Assembly (NCBI GenBank): GCA_013824905.1
Contig: PNOO01000083.1
Location: 1-9,477, forward strand
Length of the DNA stretch: 9,477 nucleotides
Source: Syntrophus sp. (in: bacteria)
GTDB taxonomy: Bacteria; Desulfobacterota; Syntrophia; Syntrophales; UBA5619
Direction of reading: 5' to 3'
Shown: in pieces, positions 1 through 9,477 of the stretch
Numbering within the stretch: position 1 is the stretch's first letter
How the letters are laid out: each line of letters begins with the position of its first letter
Notes under the pieces: generated by a model
Database searches by the model: none
Told to the model about the DNA's origin: nothing
The model's input: the letters and a program-made list of their open reading frames with translations, nothing else
Program-made: the position numbers and the translations under genes

Positions 1-132
1 GTCACATGGCCGACTCCCAAGCAGACCCTTGCTTCCACATCTGTAGTCATCATCGTGGTGCTGATTGTGTCTACTTTTTTAGGGATAGTCGATTTTGGCC
101 TGACAAAGATCGTCAGGCTTGTGCTGGGATAA
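1..132 (+). CDS. secE: Preprotein translocase subunit SecE, C-terminal part (5' end outside window)
   Basis: Reading frame 1 is open from the first base to a TAA at 130-132 and gives 43 residues. They begin VTWPTPKQTL and continue as one hydrophobic helix (roughly residues 15-30 of the fragment, rich in V, I and L) with a short FGLTKIVRLVLG tail. The V-T-W-P-[TS]-[RK]-x-[ET] box just before the last transmembrane helix is the SecE hallmark; it belongs to the amphipathic cytoplasmic helix that clamps SecY in the inner membrane. The start codon and any N-terminal helices lie upstream of the window. The stop is only 4 nt before the nusG start, consistent with the usual secE–nusG cotranscription. 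The identification rests on the motif plus position next to nusG, and is strong despite the short length. Confidence 0.93.
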   Translation, partial: VTWPTPKQTLASTSVVIIVVLIVSTFLGIVDFGLTKIVRLVLG

Positions 133-136
133 TCCA

Positions 137-667
137 ATGGCTTTCAGGTGGTACGTTGTACATACATATTCCGGCTTTGAAAACCGGGTGAAGCTTTCTC
201 TCCAGGAGAGGATCGAAACGGCCGGGAAACAGGCCTTCTTTTCTGATATTCTGATTCCGGAAGAGGACATCGTCGAACTGGTGTCGGGTGAGAAAAAAAC
301 ATCAAAGCGGAAGTTCTTTCCCGGTTATATCCTCGTACGGATGGAACTCAACGATGATACATGGCACATCGTAAAGGACACTCCCAAGGTAACAGGTTTT
401 ATCGGCAGCAAGGAAAAGCCTTCCCCCATTCCCGATAAGGACGTCGAGAACCTCAGAACGAGGATAGACGAAGGGACGTTGAAACCCAAACCGAAATTCA
501 AATTCGATGTGGGTGATCATGTAAAGATCATCGATGGGCCCTTCACCAATTTTGACGGGTTGATCGATGAGGTGAAGCCGGAGAAGGGCAAGTTGCGCGT
601 GATTGTCAGTATCTTCGGTCGGTCGACGCCGGTGGAACTGGATTTTATCCAGGTGATGCAGAATTAG
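137..667 (+). CDS. nusG: Transcription termination/antitermination factor NusG
   Basis: Encodes a 176-residue protein, close to the usual 170-185. The NGN domain is visible from WYVVHTYSGFE (residues 5-15) through FFPGYILVRM (60-69) and TPKVTGFIG (82-90); in the family this surface binds the RNA polymerase clamp helices and bridges to the lobe. A charged linker (about 108-124) leads to a C-terminal KOW domain, VGDHVKIIDGPFTNFDGLID (125-144), which in the family contacts Rho or ribosomal protein S10 and so couples transcription to termination or translation. The frame also opens at a TTG at 119, but the ATG at 137 gives the conserved N-terminus and avoids overlap with secE; the GGGA at 127-130 is a weak ribosome site, so translation may be coupled to secE. 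NusG acts on the polymerase encoded downstream. Confidence 0.97.
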   Translation: MAFRWYVVHTYSGFENRVKLSLQERIETAGKQAFFSDILIPEEDIVELVSGEKKTSKRKFFPGYILVRMELNDDTWHIVKDTPKVTGFIGSKEKPSPIPDKDVENLRTRIDEGTLKPKPKFKFDVGDHVKIIDGPFTNFDGLIDEVKPEKGKLRVIVSIFGRSTPVELDFIQVMQN

Positions 668-749
668 ATAGAAGAGGCGAATGGCAAAGGTATCAGCAAC
701 TATCCCTTTCCGTGTCTTTTAACCTTCAATATCAGACAGGGTGAACAGA

Positions 750-1175
750 ATGGCAAAAAAGGTTATCGCGAATATTAAACTTCAGATCAAGGCAGGCAAG
801 GCAACGCCTTCGCCTCCTATCGGTCCGGCGCTCGGTCAGCACGGAGTGAACATCATGGAGTTCTGTAAGGCTTACAATGCCCTGACGCAGAATCAGGAAG
901 GGATGGTCATCCCGGTCGTCATAACCGTATATGCAGACAGATCCTTTACATTCGTGACCAAGACGCCTCCGGCTTCCGTGCTGCTGAAGCAGGCGGCCAA
1001 AATCGCCAAGGGTTCGGGTGATCCCAAACGCGACAAAGTGGGGGCGGTTACAGTTAAGCAGGTCCGGGAAATTGCAGAGCTGAAGTACAATGACCTCAAT
1101 GCCGTCAATATCGAGGGTGCGATGAGGATCGTTGAGGGAACGGCGAGATCCATGGGGATCGAAATCACAGGATGA
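750..1175 (+). CDS. rplK: 50S ribosomal protein L11
   Basis: Encodes 141 residues, the standard L11 length. The N-terminal domain carries the proline-rich SPPIGPALGQHGVNIMEF segment (21-38), which in the family sits at the thiostrepton/GTPase centre. KTPPASVLL (71-79) is the interdomain linker, and the C-terminal 23S rRNA-binding domain runs from about residue 80 with conserved KVGAVTVKQVREIAELK (96-112) and LNAVNIEGAMRIVEGTARSMG (116-136). L11 binds helices 43/44 at the base of the L10–L12 stalk and is needed for RelA activation in model species. A GTG at 741 is in frame, but the ATG at 750 gives the canonical MAKKV start and has AGGGTGA (738-744) 5 nt upstream as ribosome site. The preceding 82-nt gap after nusG shows only a very small possible ORF and a weak hairpin. 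Confidence 0.98.
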   Translation: MAKKVIANIKLQIKAGKATPSPPIGPALGQHGVNIMEFCKAYNALTQNQEGMVIPVVITVYADRSFTFVTKTPPASVLLKQAAKIAKGSGDPKRDKVGAVTVKQVREIAELKYNDLNAVNIEGAMRIVEGTARSMGIEITG

Positions 1176-1177
1176 TG

Positions 1178-1224
1178 ACCCGGAGAGCTTCCGACAGAAC
1201 GCCGGAAGGATTGGTTTTCCGGGT
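1178..1224 (+). promoter_or_regulatory. Compound hairpin immediately after rplK
   Basis: Two nested inverted repeats start 2 nt after the rplK stop. The outer arms are ACCCGGA (1178-1184) and TCCGGGT (1218-1224), 7 bp perfect. The inner arms are CTTCCG (1188-1193) and CGGAAG (1203-1208), 6 bp with a 9-nt loop. No T-run follows, so it is not a typical intrinsic terminator. Its place between two cotranscribed ribosomal genes suggests an mRNA processing or stability element, or part of an L1 feedback site; these roles are inference. Confidence 0.5.
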
Positions 1225-1233
1225 GTCTTAAAA

Positions 1234-1272
1234 GGACCATTGAGGGGAAGAGCTATCCCTGGAGGATGGTTT
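1234..1272 (+). promoter_or_regulatory. Bipartite hairpin just ahead of rplA, possible L1 feedback site
   Basis: ACCAT (1236-1240) can pair with ATGGT (1266-1270), extended by two G·U pairs at 1234-1235/1271-1272. AGGG (1243-1246) can pair with CCCT (1257-1260), with a G·U pair at 1247/1256 and an 8-nt loop. The two helices are separated by an asymmetric internal loop (TG on one side, GGAGG on the other). Two short helices around an asymmetric loop are the general architecture of L1-binding RNA, but I could not match specific L1-contact bases. The structure ends 6 nt before the rplA ribosome site GAGGG (1279-1283), a position suited to control of initiation. Confidence 0.3.
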
Positions 1273-1289
1273 CGATTTGAGGGCGTGTC

Positions 1290-1988
1290 ATGGCAAAGAG
1301 AGGGAAAAAGTATCTAGAAGCAGCAAAAAAAATTGAAGTGGGGAAGCGCTATCCCTTCAGCGATGCGATAGATTTGGTCGTCGCTGTGAAGAGGGCGAAA
1401 TTTGATGAGACCGTTGCGGCCGCCATCCGTCTTGGAGTGAATCCGGCGCATGCCGACCAGATGGTCCGGGGTTCCGTGGCTCTGCCCAACGGACTGGGAA
1501 AATCGGTCCGGGTGCTGGTTTTTGCCAAGGGTGAGAAGGAAAAGGAGGCCCTGGAGGCAGGCGCCGACGTGGTCGGGTCGGAAGATGTGGTGGAAAAGAT
1601 CAAGGGCGGCTGGCTCGAATTTGATCGGGTCATTGCTACGCCGGATATGATGGGGAGTGTGGGTAAGTTGGGGAAAATACTCGGTCCCCGGGGTCTGATG
1701 CCGAATCCGAAAGTAGGGACGGTGACCTTTGATGTGGGCAAGACTGTTCAGGAACTGAAGGCAGGTAAGGTCGAATTCCGTGTGGAAAAGGCAGGTATTG
1801 TCCATTGTCCCATCGGCAAGGCGTCGTTCGGGGCTGATAAATTGAAGGAAAATTTTCTTGCCCTGATCGAAATGATCATCAAATTGAAACCCGCATCGAG
1901 CAAAGGGATCTATCTCAGGAGCATCTCTCTTTCGACCGTCATGGGTCCCGGAGTGAAGATAGATCCTCTCTCTGTAAGGAATGTGTAA
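1290..1988 (+). CDS. rplA: 50S ribosomal protein L1
   Basis: Encodes 232 residues, within the normal bacterial range of about 225-240. Domain I comes from both ends of the chain (about 1-68 and 160-232); the middle (about 69-158) is the inserted domain II. The family signature LGKILGPRGLMPNPKVGTVT is at 127-146, and the conserved VRGSVALPNG is at 59-68. L1 binds 23S rRNA helices 76-78 and forms the mobile stalk that escorts deacylated tRNA from the E site; in several bacteria and archaea it also represses its own mRNA. The ATG at 1290 gives the usual MAKRGKKY start and is preceded by GAGGG (1279-1283) with 6-nt spacing. The gap from rplK is 114 nt and holds two hairpins. The gap to rplJ is 223 nt and holds a strong hairpin and the L10 leader. 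Confidence 0.98.
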   Translation: MAKRGKKYLEAAKKIEVGKRYPFSDAIDLVVAVKRAKFDETVAAAIRLGVNPAHADQMVRGSVALPNGLGKSVRVLVFAKGEKEKEALEAGADVVGSEDVVEKIKGGWLEFDRVIATPDMMGSVGKLGKILGPRGLMPNPKVGTVTFDVGKTVQELKAGKVEFRVEKAGIVHCPIGKASFGADKLKENFLALIEMIIKLKPASSKGIYLRSISLSTVMGPGVKIDPLSVRNV

Positions 1989-1990
1989 TA

Positions 1991-2014
1991 CCGTGACCCC
2001 GGCGGGGGTCATGG
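1991..2014 (+). promoter_or_regulatory. Strong GC-rich hairpin immediately after rplA
   Basis: CCGTGACCCC (1991-2000) pairs with GGGGTCATGG (2005-2014), a 10 bp stem with one G·U pair and a GGCG tetraloop, starting 2 nt after the rplA stop. It is followed by GATCG and an A-run (TTGAAAAAAAG), not a T-run, so factor-independent termination is unlikely on the + strand. It could protect the 3' end of an upstream rplK–rplA transcript from exonucleases or mark a processing point ahead of the L10 leader. The structure is seen directly; the role is inferred. Confidence 0.6.
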
Positions 2015-2030
2015 GATCGTTGAAAAAAAG

Positions 2031-2125
2031 GGTCTGAGACAGCAGGTACGGGAAGTTTAAACGCCATCAGTCGGGCCTGCCGAGACTGTGATGAAAAGGT
2101 GACCGTTTTGGTCAAGGGACTCATC
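2031..2125 (+). promoter_or_regulatory. L10-leader-like autoregulatory RNA upstream of rplJ
   Basis: The RNA contains GAGACAGCAGG (2036-2046) and GGCCTGCCGAGAC (2074-2086). GCAGG (2042-2046) pairs with CCTGC (2076-2080), and GTCT (2032-2035) pairs with AGAC (2083-2086). The unpaired GAGACA and CG between the two helices resemble the kink-turn-like bend of known L10 leaders. From memory, GACAG-AGGU facing CCUGCCGAG is the core recurring in rplJ leaders of many bacteria, where the L10(L12)4 complex binds and blocks its own expression. A further helix is possible downstream, GATGA (2090-2094) with TCATC (2121-2125), enclosing TGACC (2100-2104) with GGTCA (2110-2114). The apical part is less like the consensus I remember, so the class call is moderate. 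Confidence 0.6.
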
Positions 2126-2197
2126 CTGTATGCTGCTTGGTTCTCTGACTTGCAAAGGGGCTTTCTTTCGGAAGGCACGGGAAACATCTTAGAAGGA

Positions 2198-2205
2198 AAG
2201 GAGGT
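2198..2205 (+). promoter_or_regulatory. Strong ribosome binding site that fixes the rplJ TTG start
   Basis: AAGGAGGT is a near-perfect match to the anti-Shine-Dalgarno sequence. It lies 6 nt upstream of the TTG at 2212, and no ATG or GTG in this frame is similarly placed. It supports a non-ATG initiation codon for rplJ. Confidence 0.85.
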
Positions 2206-2211
2206 TTAAGA

Positions 2212-2736
2212 TTGGATCGGAGAACGAAGGAGCAGGTTGCTGCTGAACTTCATGAGAAGCTGAAAGATTTCAAATTGGCTGTTCTGACCGGCTATAGCGG
2301 TATGGACGTGGCGAAGATGACGGCTTTGAGGGTTGTCCTGCGCAGATCAAACGCAGAACTCAGGGTCGTAAAAAACTCGCTGCTCACCATCGCATCCCGT
2401 GAAACCGGTTTCAGTGCGTTGGAGGGGCATTTCAAGGGCCCCTTGGCTGTGGCTATCACCTATGGTGACGTGGTCGAGACCACCAAGACACTTGTTGATT
2501 TTGCCAAGAAGAATGCCAATCTTGAGATCAAAGCAGCCATGATGAATGGCAAAATTCTAAGCAGGGAACAGCTCACTCTCCTCGCGGAGCTGCCGAGTCG
2601 CGAGGCGCTGATCGGGCAACTGCTTTCCCTGATGGTCGGAGTGCAGACCTCTCTCGTGAACGTGCTGAGTGGAGTTCCGAGGAATTTTGTGCAGGTTCTG
2701 GATGCCTATCGAGCGAAGAAGGCTTCAGAAAACTAA
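2212..2736 (+). CDS. rplJ: 50S ribosomal protein L10 (TTG start)
   Basis: Encodes 174 residues, typical for bacterial L10. The N-terminal globular rRNA-binding part includes LTGYSGMDVAKMTALRVVLR (25-44), RVVKNSLLTIA (51-61) and FKGPLAVAI (74-82). LAELPSREALIGQLLSLM (124-141) is the conserved segment before the C-terminal region. The helix from about 154 onward (PRNFVQVLDAYRAKKASEN) is where L12 dimers dock in the family. L10 anchors the L12 multimer at the stalk base next to L11. Start choice: TTG at 2212 behind a near-ideal AAGGAGGT gives DRRTKEQVAAEL, which aligns with the common L10 N-terminus. Control is probably through the structured leader at 2031-2125. Only 27 nt separate it from rplL, as expected for coupled synthesis of the L10–L12 complex. 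Confidence 0.97.
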   Translation: MDRRTKEQVAAELHEKLKDFKLAVLTGYSGMDVAKMTALRVVLRRSNAELRVVKNSLLTIASRETGFSALEGHFKGPLAVAITYGDVVETTKTLVDFAKKNANLEIKAAMMNGKILSREQLTLLAELPSREALIGQLLSLMVGVQTSLVNVLSGVPRNFVQVLDAYRAKKASEN

Positions 2737-2763
2737 TCATTACATACAGGAAGGAATAAAGAA

Positions 2764-3147
2764 ATGGCGAAAGAGATTACCAAAGAGGATGTCGTAAAAT
2801 TTATCGAGGGAATGACGGTTCTTGAACTTTCGGAACTGGTGAAGGAACTGGAGACAAAATTTGGCGTGTCCGCCGCAGCGCCGGTCGCTATGATGGCAGC
2901 GGCCGGTCCAGCCCAGGCAGCGGCCGCTGAGGAAAAGACCGAATTTGATGCAATCCTTACCGGGTTTGGCGATCAGAAAATCCAGGTGATCAAGGTAGTC
3001 AGAGCAATAACGGGCCTCGGCCTCAAGGAAGCCAAGGACATGGTGGACGGTGTTCCCAAGCCGATCAAAGAGGCAGTCTCCAAGGATGAGGCAGCCGATA
3101 TCAAGAAGAAGATTGAGGAAGTCGGCGGAACAGTTGAGATTAAATAA
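2764..3147 (+). CDS. rplL: 50S ribosomal protein L7/L12
   Basis: Encodes 127 residues, slightly longer than the roughly 121 of E. coli. The N-terminal dimerisation/L10-binding part (1-33) has VVKFIEGMTVLELSELVKEL. A flexible Ala/Pro/Gly hinge spans about 36-58. The C-terminal domain (60-127) has FDAILTGFGDQKIQVIKVVR (61-80), ITGLGLKEAKDMVDGVPKPIKE (82-103) and ends in GGTVEIK. This domain recruits and stimulates translational GTPases (IF2, EF-Tu, EF-G). The ATG at 2764 follows AGGAAGGA (2748-2755) with 8-nt spacing, a good site fitting the need for several L12 copies per ribosome. The hinge is unusual in being built from three in-frame 21-nt units (2875-2937). A long hairpin follows the gene ahead of rpoB. 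Confidence 0.98.
   Translation: MAKEITKEDVVKFIEGMTVLELSELVKELETKFGVSAAAPVAMMAAAGPAQAAAAEEKTEFDAILTGFGDQKIQVIKVVRAITGLGLKEAKDMVDGVPKPIKEAVSKDEAADIKKKIEEVGGTVEIK
2875..2937 (+). repeat. Three imperfect 21-nt units encoding the L12 hinge
   Basis: GCAGCG recurs at 2875, 2896 and 2917, exactly 21 nt apart and in frame. The second and third units share GGCAGCGGCC (2895-2904 and 2916-2925). They encode residues 38-44 (AAPVAMM), 45-51 (AAAGPAQ) and 52-58 (AAAAEEK). The pattern may be an internal duplication that set hinge length, or convergence from Ala codon bias. Confidence 0.5.
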
Positions 3148-3179
3148 ATAGTCGATTCACAAAACGAACGGCAAGGATC

Positions 3180-3246
3180 AGAACCCCGTTAAACAACAGG
3201 TTGTCTGTGTAAGATTGCAGCAGGACAGGTTGAAAGGGGTTCTTTT
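3180..3246 (+). terminator. Candidate attenuator or RNA processing hairpin between rplL and rpoB
   Basis: AGAACCCC (3180-3187) pairs perfectly with GGGGTTCT (3236-3243), and the descending arm runs on into TTT (to 3246). Inside, CAAC (3194-3197) pairs with GTTG (3229-3232), and TGTCTG (3202-3207) pairs with CAGGACA (3221-3227) with one bulged G, leaving a 13-nt loop. The result is one long, interrupted hairpin of about 64 nt. In E. coli the same gap contains a partial terminator and an RNase III site that set the RNA polymerase to ribosomal protein ratio. The position matches, but the T-run is short and the loop complex, so partial termination or RNase III cleavage are both plausible. Confidence 0.5.
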
Positions 3247-3284
3247 CCATGATTTGTATTGGTTAAAAACCTTTGGAGCGCTGA

Positions 3285-3297
3285 CGGCTTAGAGCCG
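3285..3297 (+). promoter_or_regulatory. Small hairpin abutting the rpoB ribosome binding site
   Basis: CGGCT (3285-3289) and AGCCG (3293-3297) form a 5 bp GC-rich stem with a 3-nt loop. It ends directly at AAAGGAAG (3298-3305), the rpoB ribosome site, which has short spacing to the ATG at 3308. It may tune rpoB initiation, but a stem this short can arise by chance. Confidence 0.3.
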
Positions 3298-3307
3298 AAA
3301 GGAAGTT

Positions 3308-7395
<4,088 letters not shown>

Positions 7396-7396
<1 letters not shown>

Positions 7397-7436
7397 AAAC
7401 CCGGGGGTCGGGAGATGTTCCCCGAGGCCTCGTTTC
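7396..7436 (+). promoter_or_regulatory. Hairpin in the rpoB–rpoC gap
   Basis: GAAAC (7396-7400) pairs with GTTTC (7432-7436), and CGGGG (7402-7406) pairs with CCCCG (7420-7424). An alternative inner stem pairs TCGGG (7408-7412) with CCCGA (7421-7425). The sequence after it is TGTTTG, only weakly T-rich. It begins at the last base of the rpoB stop codon. Full termination here would uncouple β and β', so a processing or pausing role, or mRNA stabilisation, is more likely. The function is inferred. Confidence 0.4.
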
Positions 7437-7462
7437 TGTTTGAAAAATAGGAGATATCATCC

Positions 7463-9477
7463 GTGGAAGACGTTTTCAGTTATTTTGAAAAACCAAAAGA
7501 TCCGATTAGGTTTAATGCGATCAAGATGTCCATTGCCTCTCCGGAGCGGATCCTTTCGTGGTCGAAGGGAGAGGTAAAGAAACCTGAAACGATCAACTAC
7601 AGGACTTTCAAGCCGGAGCGAGATGGACTTTTCTGTGCGAAGATCTTCGGCCCCGTAAAGGATTATGAATGCCTGTGCGGTCGTTACAAGCGGATGAAGC
7701 ATCGAGGCGTCGTCTGTGAGAAATGCGGCGTGGAGGTTATCCAGTCCAAAGTCCGCAGGGAGAGGATGGGACACATCACTCTGGCGACACCAGTTGCCCA
7801 TATCTGGTTTCTCAAGAGCCTACCCAGCCGGATAGGGAATGTCCTCGATCTGACCCTGAAGGAACTGGAGAAGGTGCTCTATTTCGAGTCGTGGATTGTC
7901 CTCGATCCCAAAAAAACTCCCCTGAAGAAAAAAGATCTCCTGACGGATGAGGAATACCTCGACCTGAAAGATCAGTATGGTTCCGACGCCTTCGAAGCGG
8001 GCATCGGCGCCGAGGCTGTCCGGGTGCTCTTAGAGGAAGTGGACCTCAATAAACTGGATGAGGAGCTCCGCTCAGAGCTGAAACTGTCCGTTTCGGAAAC
8101 GAAACGGAAAAAATATGTCAAGAGATTGAAAGTGGTTGAAGCCCTGAAGAAGTCGGGTAACAAACCGGAGTGGATGGTTCTGACCGTCCTGCCGGTGATA
8201 CCGCCCGACCTGCGTCCCCTGGTTCCTCTGGACGGAGGACGGTTTGCGACGTCCGACCTTAATGATCTCTATCGGCGGGTCATCAACCGGAACAACCGGT
8301 TGAAGCGATTGCAGGAGCTGAACGCACCGGAAATCATCATCCGCAACGAGAAAAGGATGCTTCAGGAAGCGGTGGACGTCCTCTTCGACAATGGCCGGCG
8401 GGGAAGGGCCATCACGGGTACGAACAAGCGCCCGCTCCGTTCCCTTTCCGACATGCTCAAGGGGAAGCAGGGCAGGTTCCGGCAAAATCTTCTCGGCAAA
8501 CGGGTCGATTATTCCGGGCGGTCCGTCATTACGGTCGGTCCCGATCTGCGTCTCCATCAGTGCGGTCTTCCCAAAAAGATGGCCTTGGAACTCTTCAAAC
8601 CCTTCATCTACCGGCGGCTTCAGGAAAAAGGATATGTGACGACGGTTAAAAGCGCCAAGAAAATGGTGGAGAAGGAGACCGCTGAGGTATGGGATGCCCT
8701 CGATGAGGTGGTACGCGAATACCCTGTGATGCTGAATCGGGCGCCGACCCTGCACCGACTGGGTTTACAGGCTTTTGAACCTGTGCTGATCGAAGGGAAA
8801 GCCATCCAGCTCCATCCTCTGGTCTGCACCGCTTTCAACGCCGATTTCGATGGCGATCAGATGGCCGTTCACGTGCCTCTGTCCATCGAGGCACAGACAG
8901 AAGCCAGGGTTCTGATGATGTCGACCAACAATATCCTGTCACCCGCCAACGGAATGCCGATCATCATTCCCAGCCAGGATATCGTTCTCGGGATCTATTA
9001 CCTGACCCGGTCGCAAAGCGAAGTCAAAGGAGAGGGGATGATCTTTTCCGATCCCGCTGAGGTCCGATCCGCGCTGGATGCCCGGGCAGTCGATCTGCAT
9101 GCGAAGATCAAGGTTCGTATTGACGGGGAATTAAAAGAAACGACCGTAGGCCGGATCGTTCTGTTTGAAGTCATTCCGGAGCCCATCCCATTCGATGCGA
9201 TCAACAAAGTCATGAACAAGAAAGAATTGGCCAACCTGATCAACGACTGTTACCGCTCATGCGGAGATAAAACCACGGTCCTTTTGGCCGACCGTCTGAA
9301 GGACATCGGATTCAAGTACGCGACCCATGCCGGCGTTTCCATCGCGATTCACAACATGGTGATTCCTGAAAACAAAAAAGAGATCGTAGCCAAGGCCGAC
9401 AAGGACGTGCTCGGTATCCAGAAACAGTATATGGAAGGACTGATCACATACGGCGAGCGCTATAACAAGGTGATCGA
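7463..9477 (+). CDS. rpoC: DNA-directed RNA polymerase subunit beta', N-terminal half (runs off window)
   Basis: The frame is open from a GTG at 7463 to the window end: 671 complete codons of a protein normally near 1400 residues. The start is GTG behind AGGAG (7449-7453) with 9-nt spacing; an in-frame TAG at 7448-7450 excludes anything further upstream. The zinc-binding cysteines C70, C72, C85 and C88 (CLCG and CEKCG) stand at the same numbers as in E. coli. KPETINYRTFKPERDGLF (40-57), GNKPEWMVLTVLPVIPPDLR, the RRVINRNNRLKRL rudder/clamp region and GKQGRFRQNLLGKRVDYSGR are all present. The Mg2+-binding loop NADFDGDQMA has D461, D463 and D465 (E. coli 460/462/464). The last residues, TYGERYNKVI, correspond to about residue 670 in E. 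coli. It forms the catalytic centre with RpoB encoded just upstream. Confidence 0.98.
   Translation, partial: MEDVFSYFEKPKDPIRFNAIKMSIASPERILSWSKGEVKKPETINYRTFKPERDGLFCAKIFGPVKDYECLCGRYKRMKHRGVVCEKCGVEVIQSKVRRERMGHITLATPVAHIWFLKSLPSRIGNVLDLTLKELEKVLYFESWIVLDPKKTPLKKKDLLTDEEYLDLKDQYGSDAFEAGIGAEAVRVLLEEVDLNKLDEELRSELKLSVSETKRKKYVKRLKVVEALKKSGNKPEWMVLTVLPVIPPDLRPLVPLDGGRFATSDLNDLYRRVINRNNRLKRLQELNAPEIIIRNEKRMLQEAVDVLFDNGRRGRAITGTNKRPLRSLSDMLKGKQGRFRQNLLGKRVDYSGRSVITVGPDLRLHQCGLPKKMALELFKPFIYRRLQEKGYVTTVKSAKKMVEKETAEVWDALDEVVREYPVMLNRAPTLHRLGLQAFEPVLIEGKAIQLHPLVCTAFNADFDGDQMAVHVPLSIEAQTEARVLMMSTNNILSPANGMPIIIPSQDIVLGIYYLTRSQSEVKGEGMIFSDPAEVRSALDARAVDLHAKIKVRIDGELKETTVGRIVLFEVIPEPIPFDAINKVMNKKELANLINDCYRSCGDKTTVLLADRLKDIGFKYATHAGVSIAIHNMVIPENKKEIVAKADKDVLGIQKQYMEGLITYGERYNKVI

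Noticed and set aside
119..136. Upstream TTG start for nusG, overlapping secE
   Set aside because: The extension MCWDNP is not conserved NusG sequence; the ATG at 137 gives the usual N-terminus.
741..749. GTG start for rplK three codons upstream
   Set aside because: It falls inside the AGGGTGA ribosome site; the ATG at 750 gives the canonical MAKKV start and a 141-residue protein.
1314..2012. A 232-codon open frame on the - strand opposite rplA
   Set aside because: It mirrors a strongly conserved gene, its translation shows no recognisable family, and it has no neighbours on that strand. It is a by-product of codon bias in rplA.
2580..2605. Inverted repeat CCTCGCG/CGCGAGG in rplJ, and a similar 7 bp pair GGAACGG/CCGTTCC at 6122-6145 in rpoB
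   Set aside because: Seven-base arms with 10-12 nt loops are expected by chance several times in a window this size, and both lie in conserved coding sequence.
3230..3259. Possible sigma-70-like promoter ahead of rpoB: TTGAAA (3230-3235) and TTGTAT (3254-3259), 18-nt spacer
   Set aside because: The -35 box is good, but the -10 box matches only three of six bases and lacks the key second A. The boxes also overlap the arm of the rplL–rpoB hairpin, so the match is too weak to call.
8072..8755. A 227-codon open frame on the - strand within rpoC
   Set aside because: It is opposite highly conserved β' sequence, with no domain or gene context to support it.

Overview
The window is a bacterial core-genome segment: the secE–nusG–rplK–rplA–rplJ–rplL–rpoB–rpoC cluster, all on the + strand. 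It begins inside the 3' end of secE and ends inside rpoC (about the first 671 codons). GC content looks moderate. The proteins have Gram-negative, proteobacteria-like architecture: RpoB is 1362 residues with both lineage-specific insertions of the E. coli type, and RpoC keeps the four-cysteine zinc site and the NADFDGD loop. From general resemblance I would place it among the former Deltaproteobacteria (Desulfobacterota, Syntrophus-like). That placement is inference; no search was possible.

Layout: 1-132 secE tail; 137-667 nusG; 750-1175 rplK (L11); 1290-1988 rplA (L1); 2212-2736 rplJ (L10, TTG start); 2764-3147 rplL (L7/L12); 3308-7396 rpoB; 7463-9477 rpoC (GTG start, open at the window edge). 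No gene is broken or inserted. There is no mobile element, tRNA, rRNA or CRISPR, and no credible gene on the - strand.

The genes serve linked functions. SecE is a translocon subunit. NusG binds RNA polymerase. L11, L1, L10 and L12 build the mobile L1 and GTPase-associated stalks of the 50S subunit. RpoB and RpoC form the polymerase active centre. In well-studied bacteria this cluster is controlled by L1 and L10 feedback on mRNA and by partial termination or RNA processing ahead of rpoB.

The less ordinary content is RNA structure. Most intergenic gaps hold a strong inverted repeat: just after rplK, just ahead of rplA, just after rplA (10 bp stem), an L10-leader-like fold before rplJ, a long branched hairpin ending in a short T-run between rplL and rpoB, and a hairpin between rpoB and rpoC. 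One perfect 14 bp inverted repeat with a 4-nt loop lies inside the rpoB coding sequence (4169-4200), where it is not expected. I see no sign of a new multi-gene system; the candidates for novelty are these cis-acting RNA elements.
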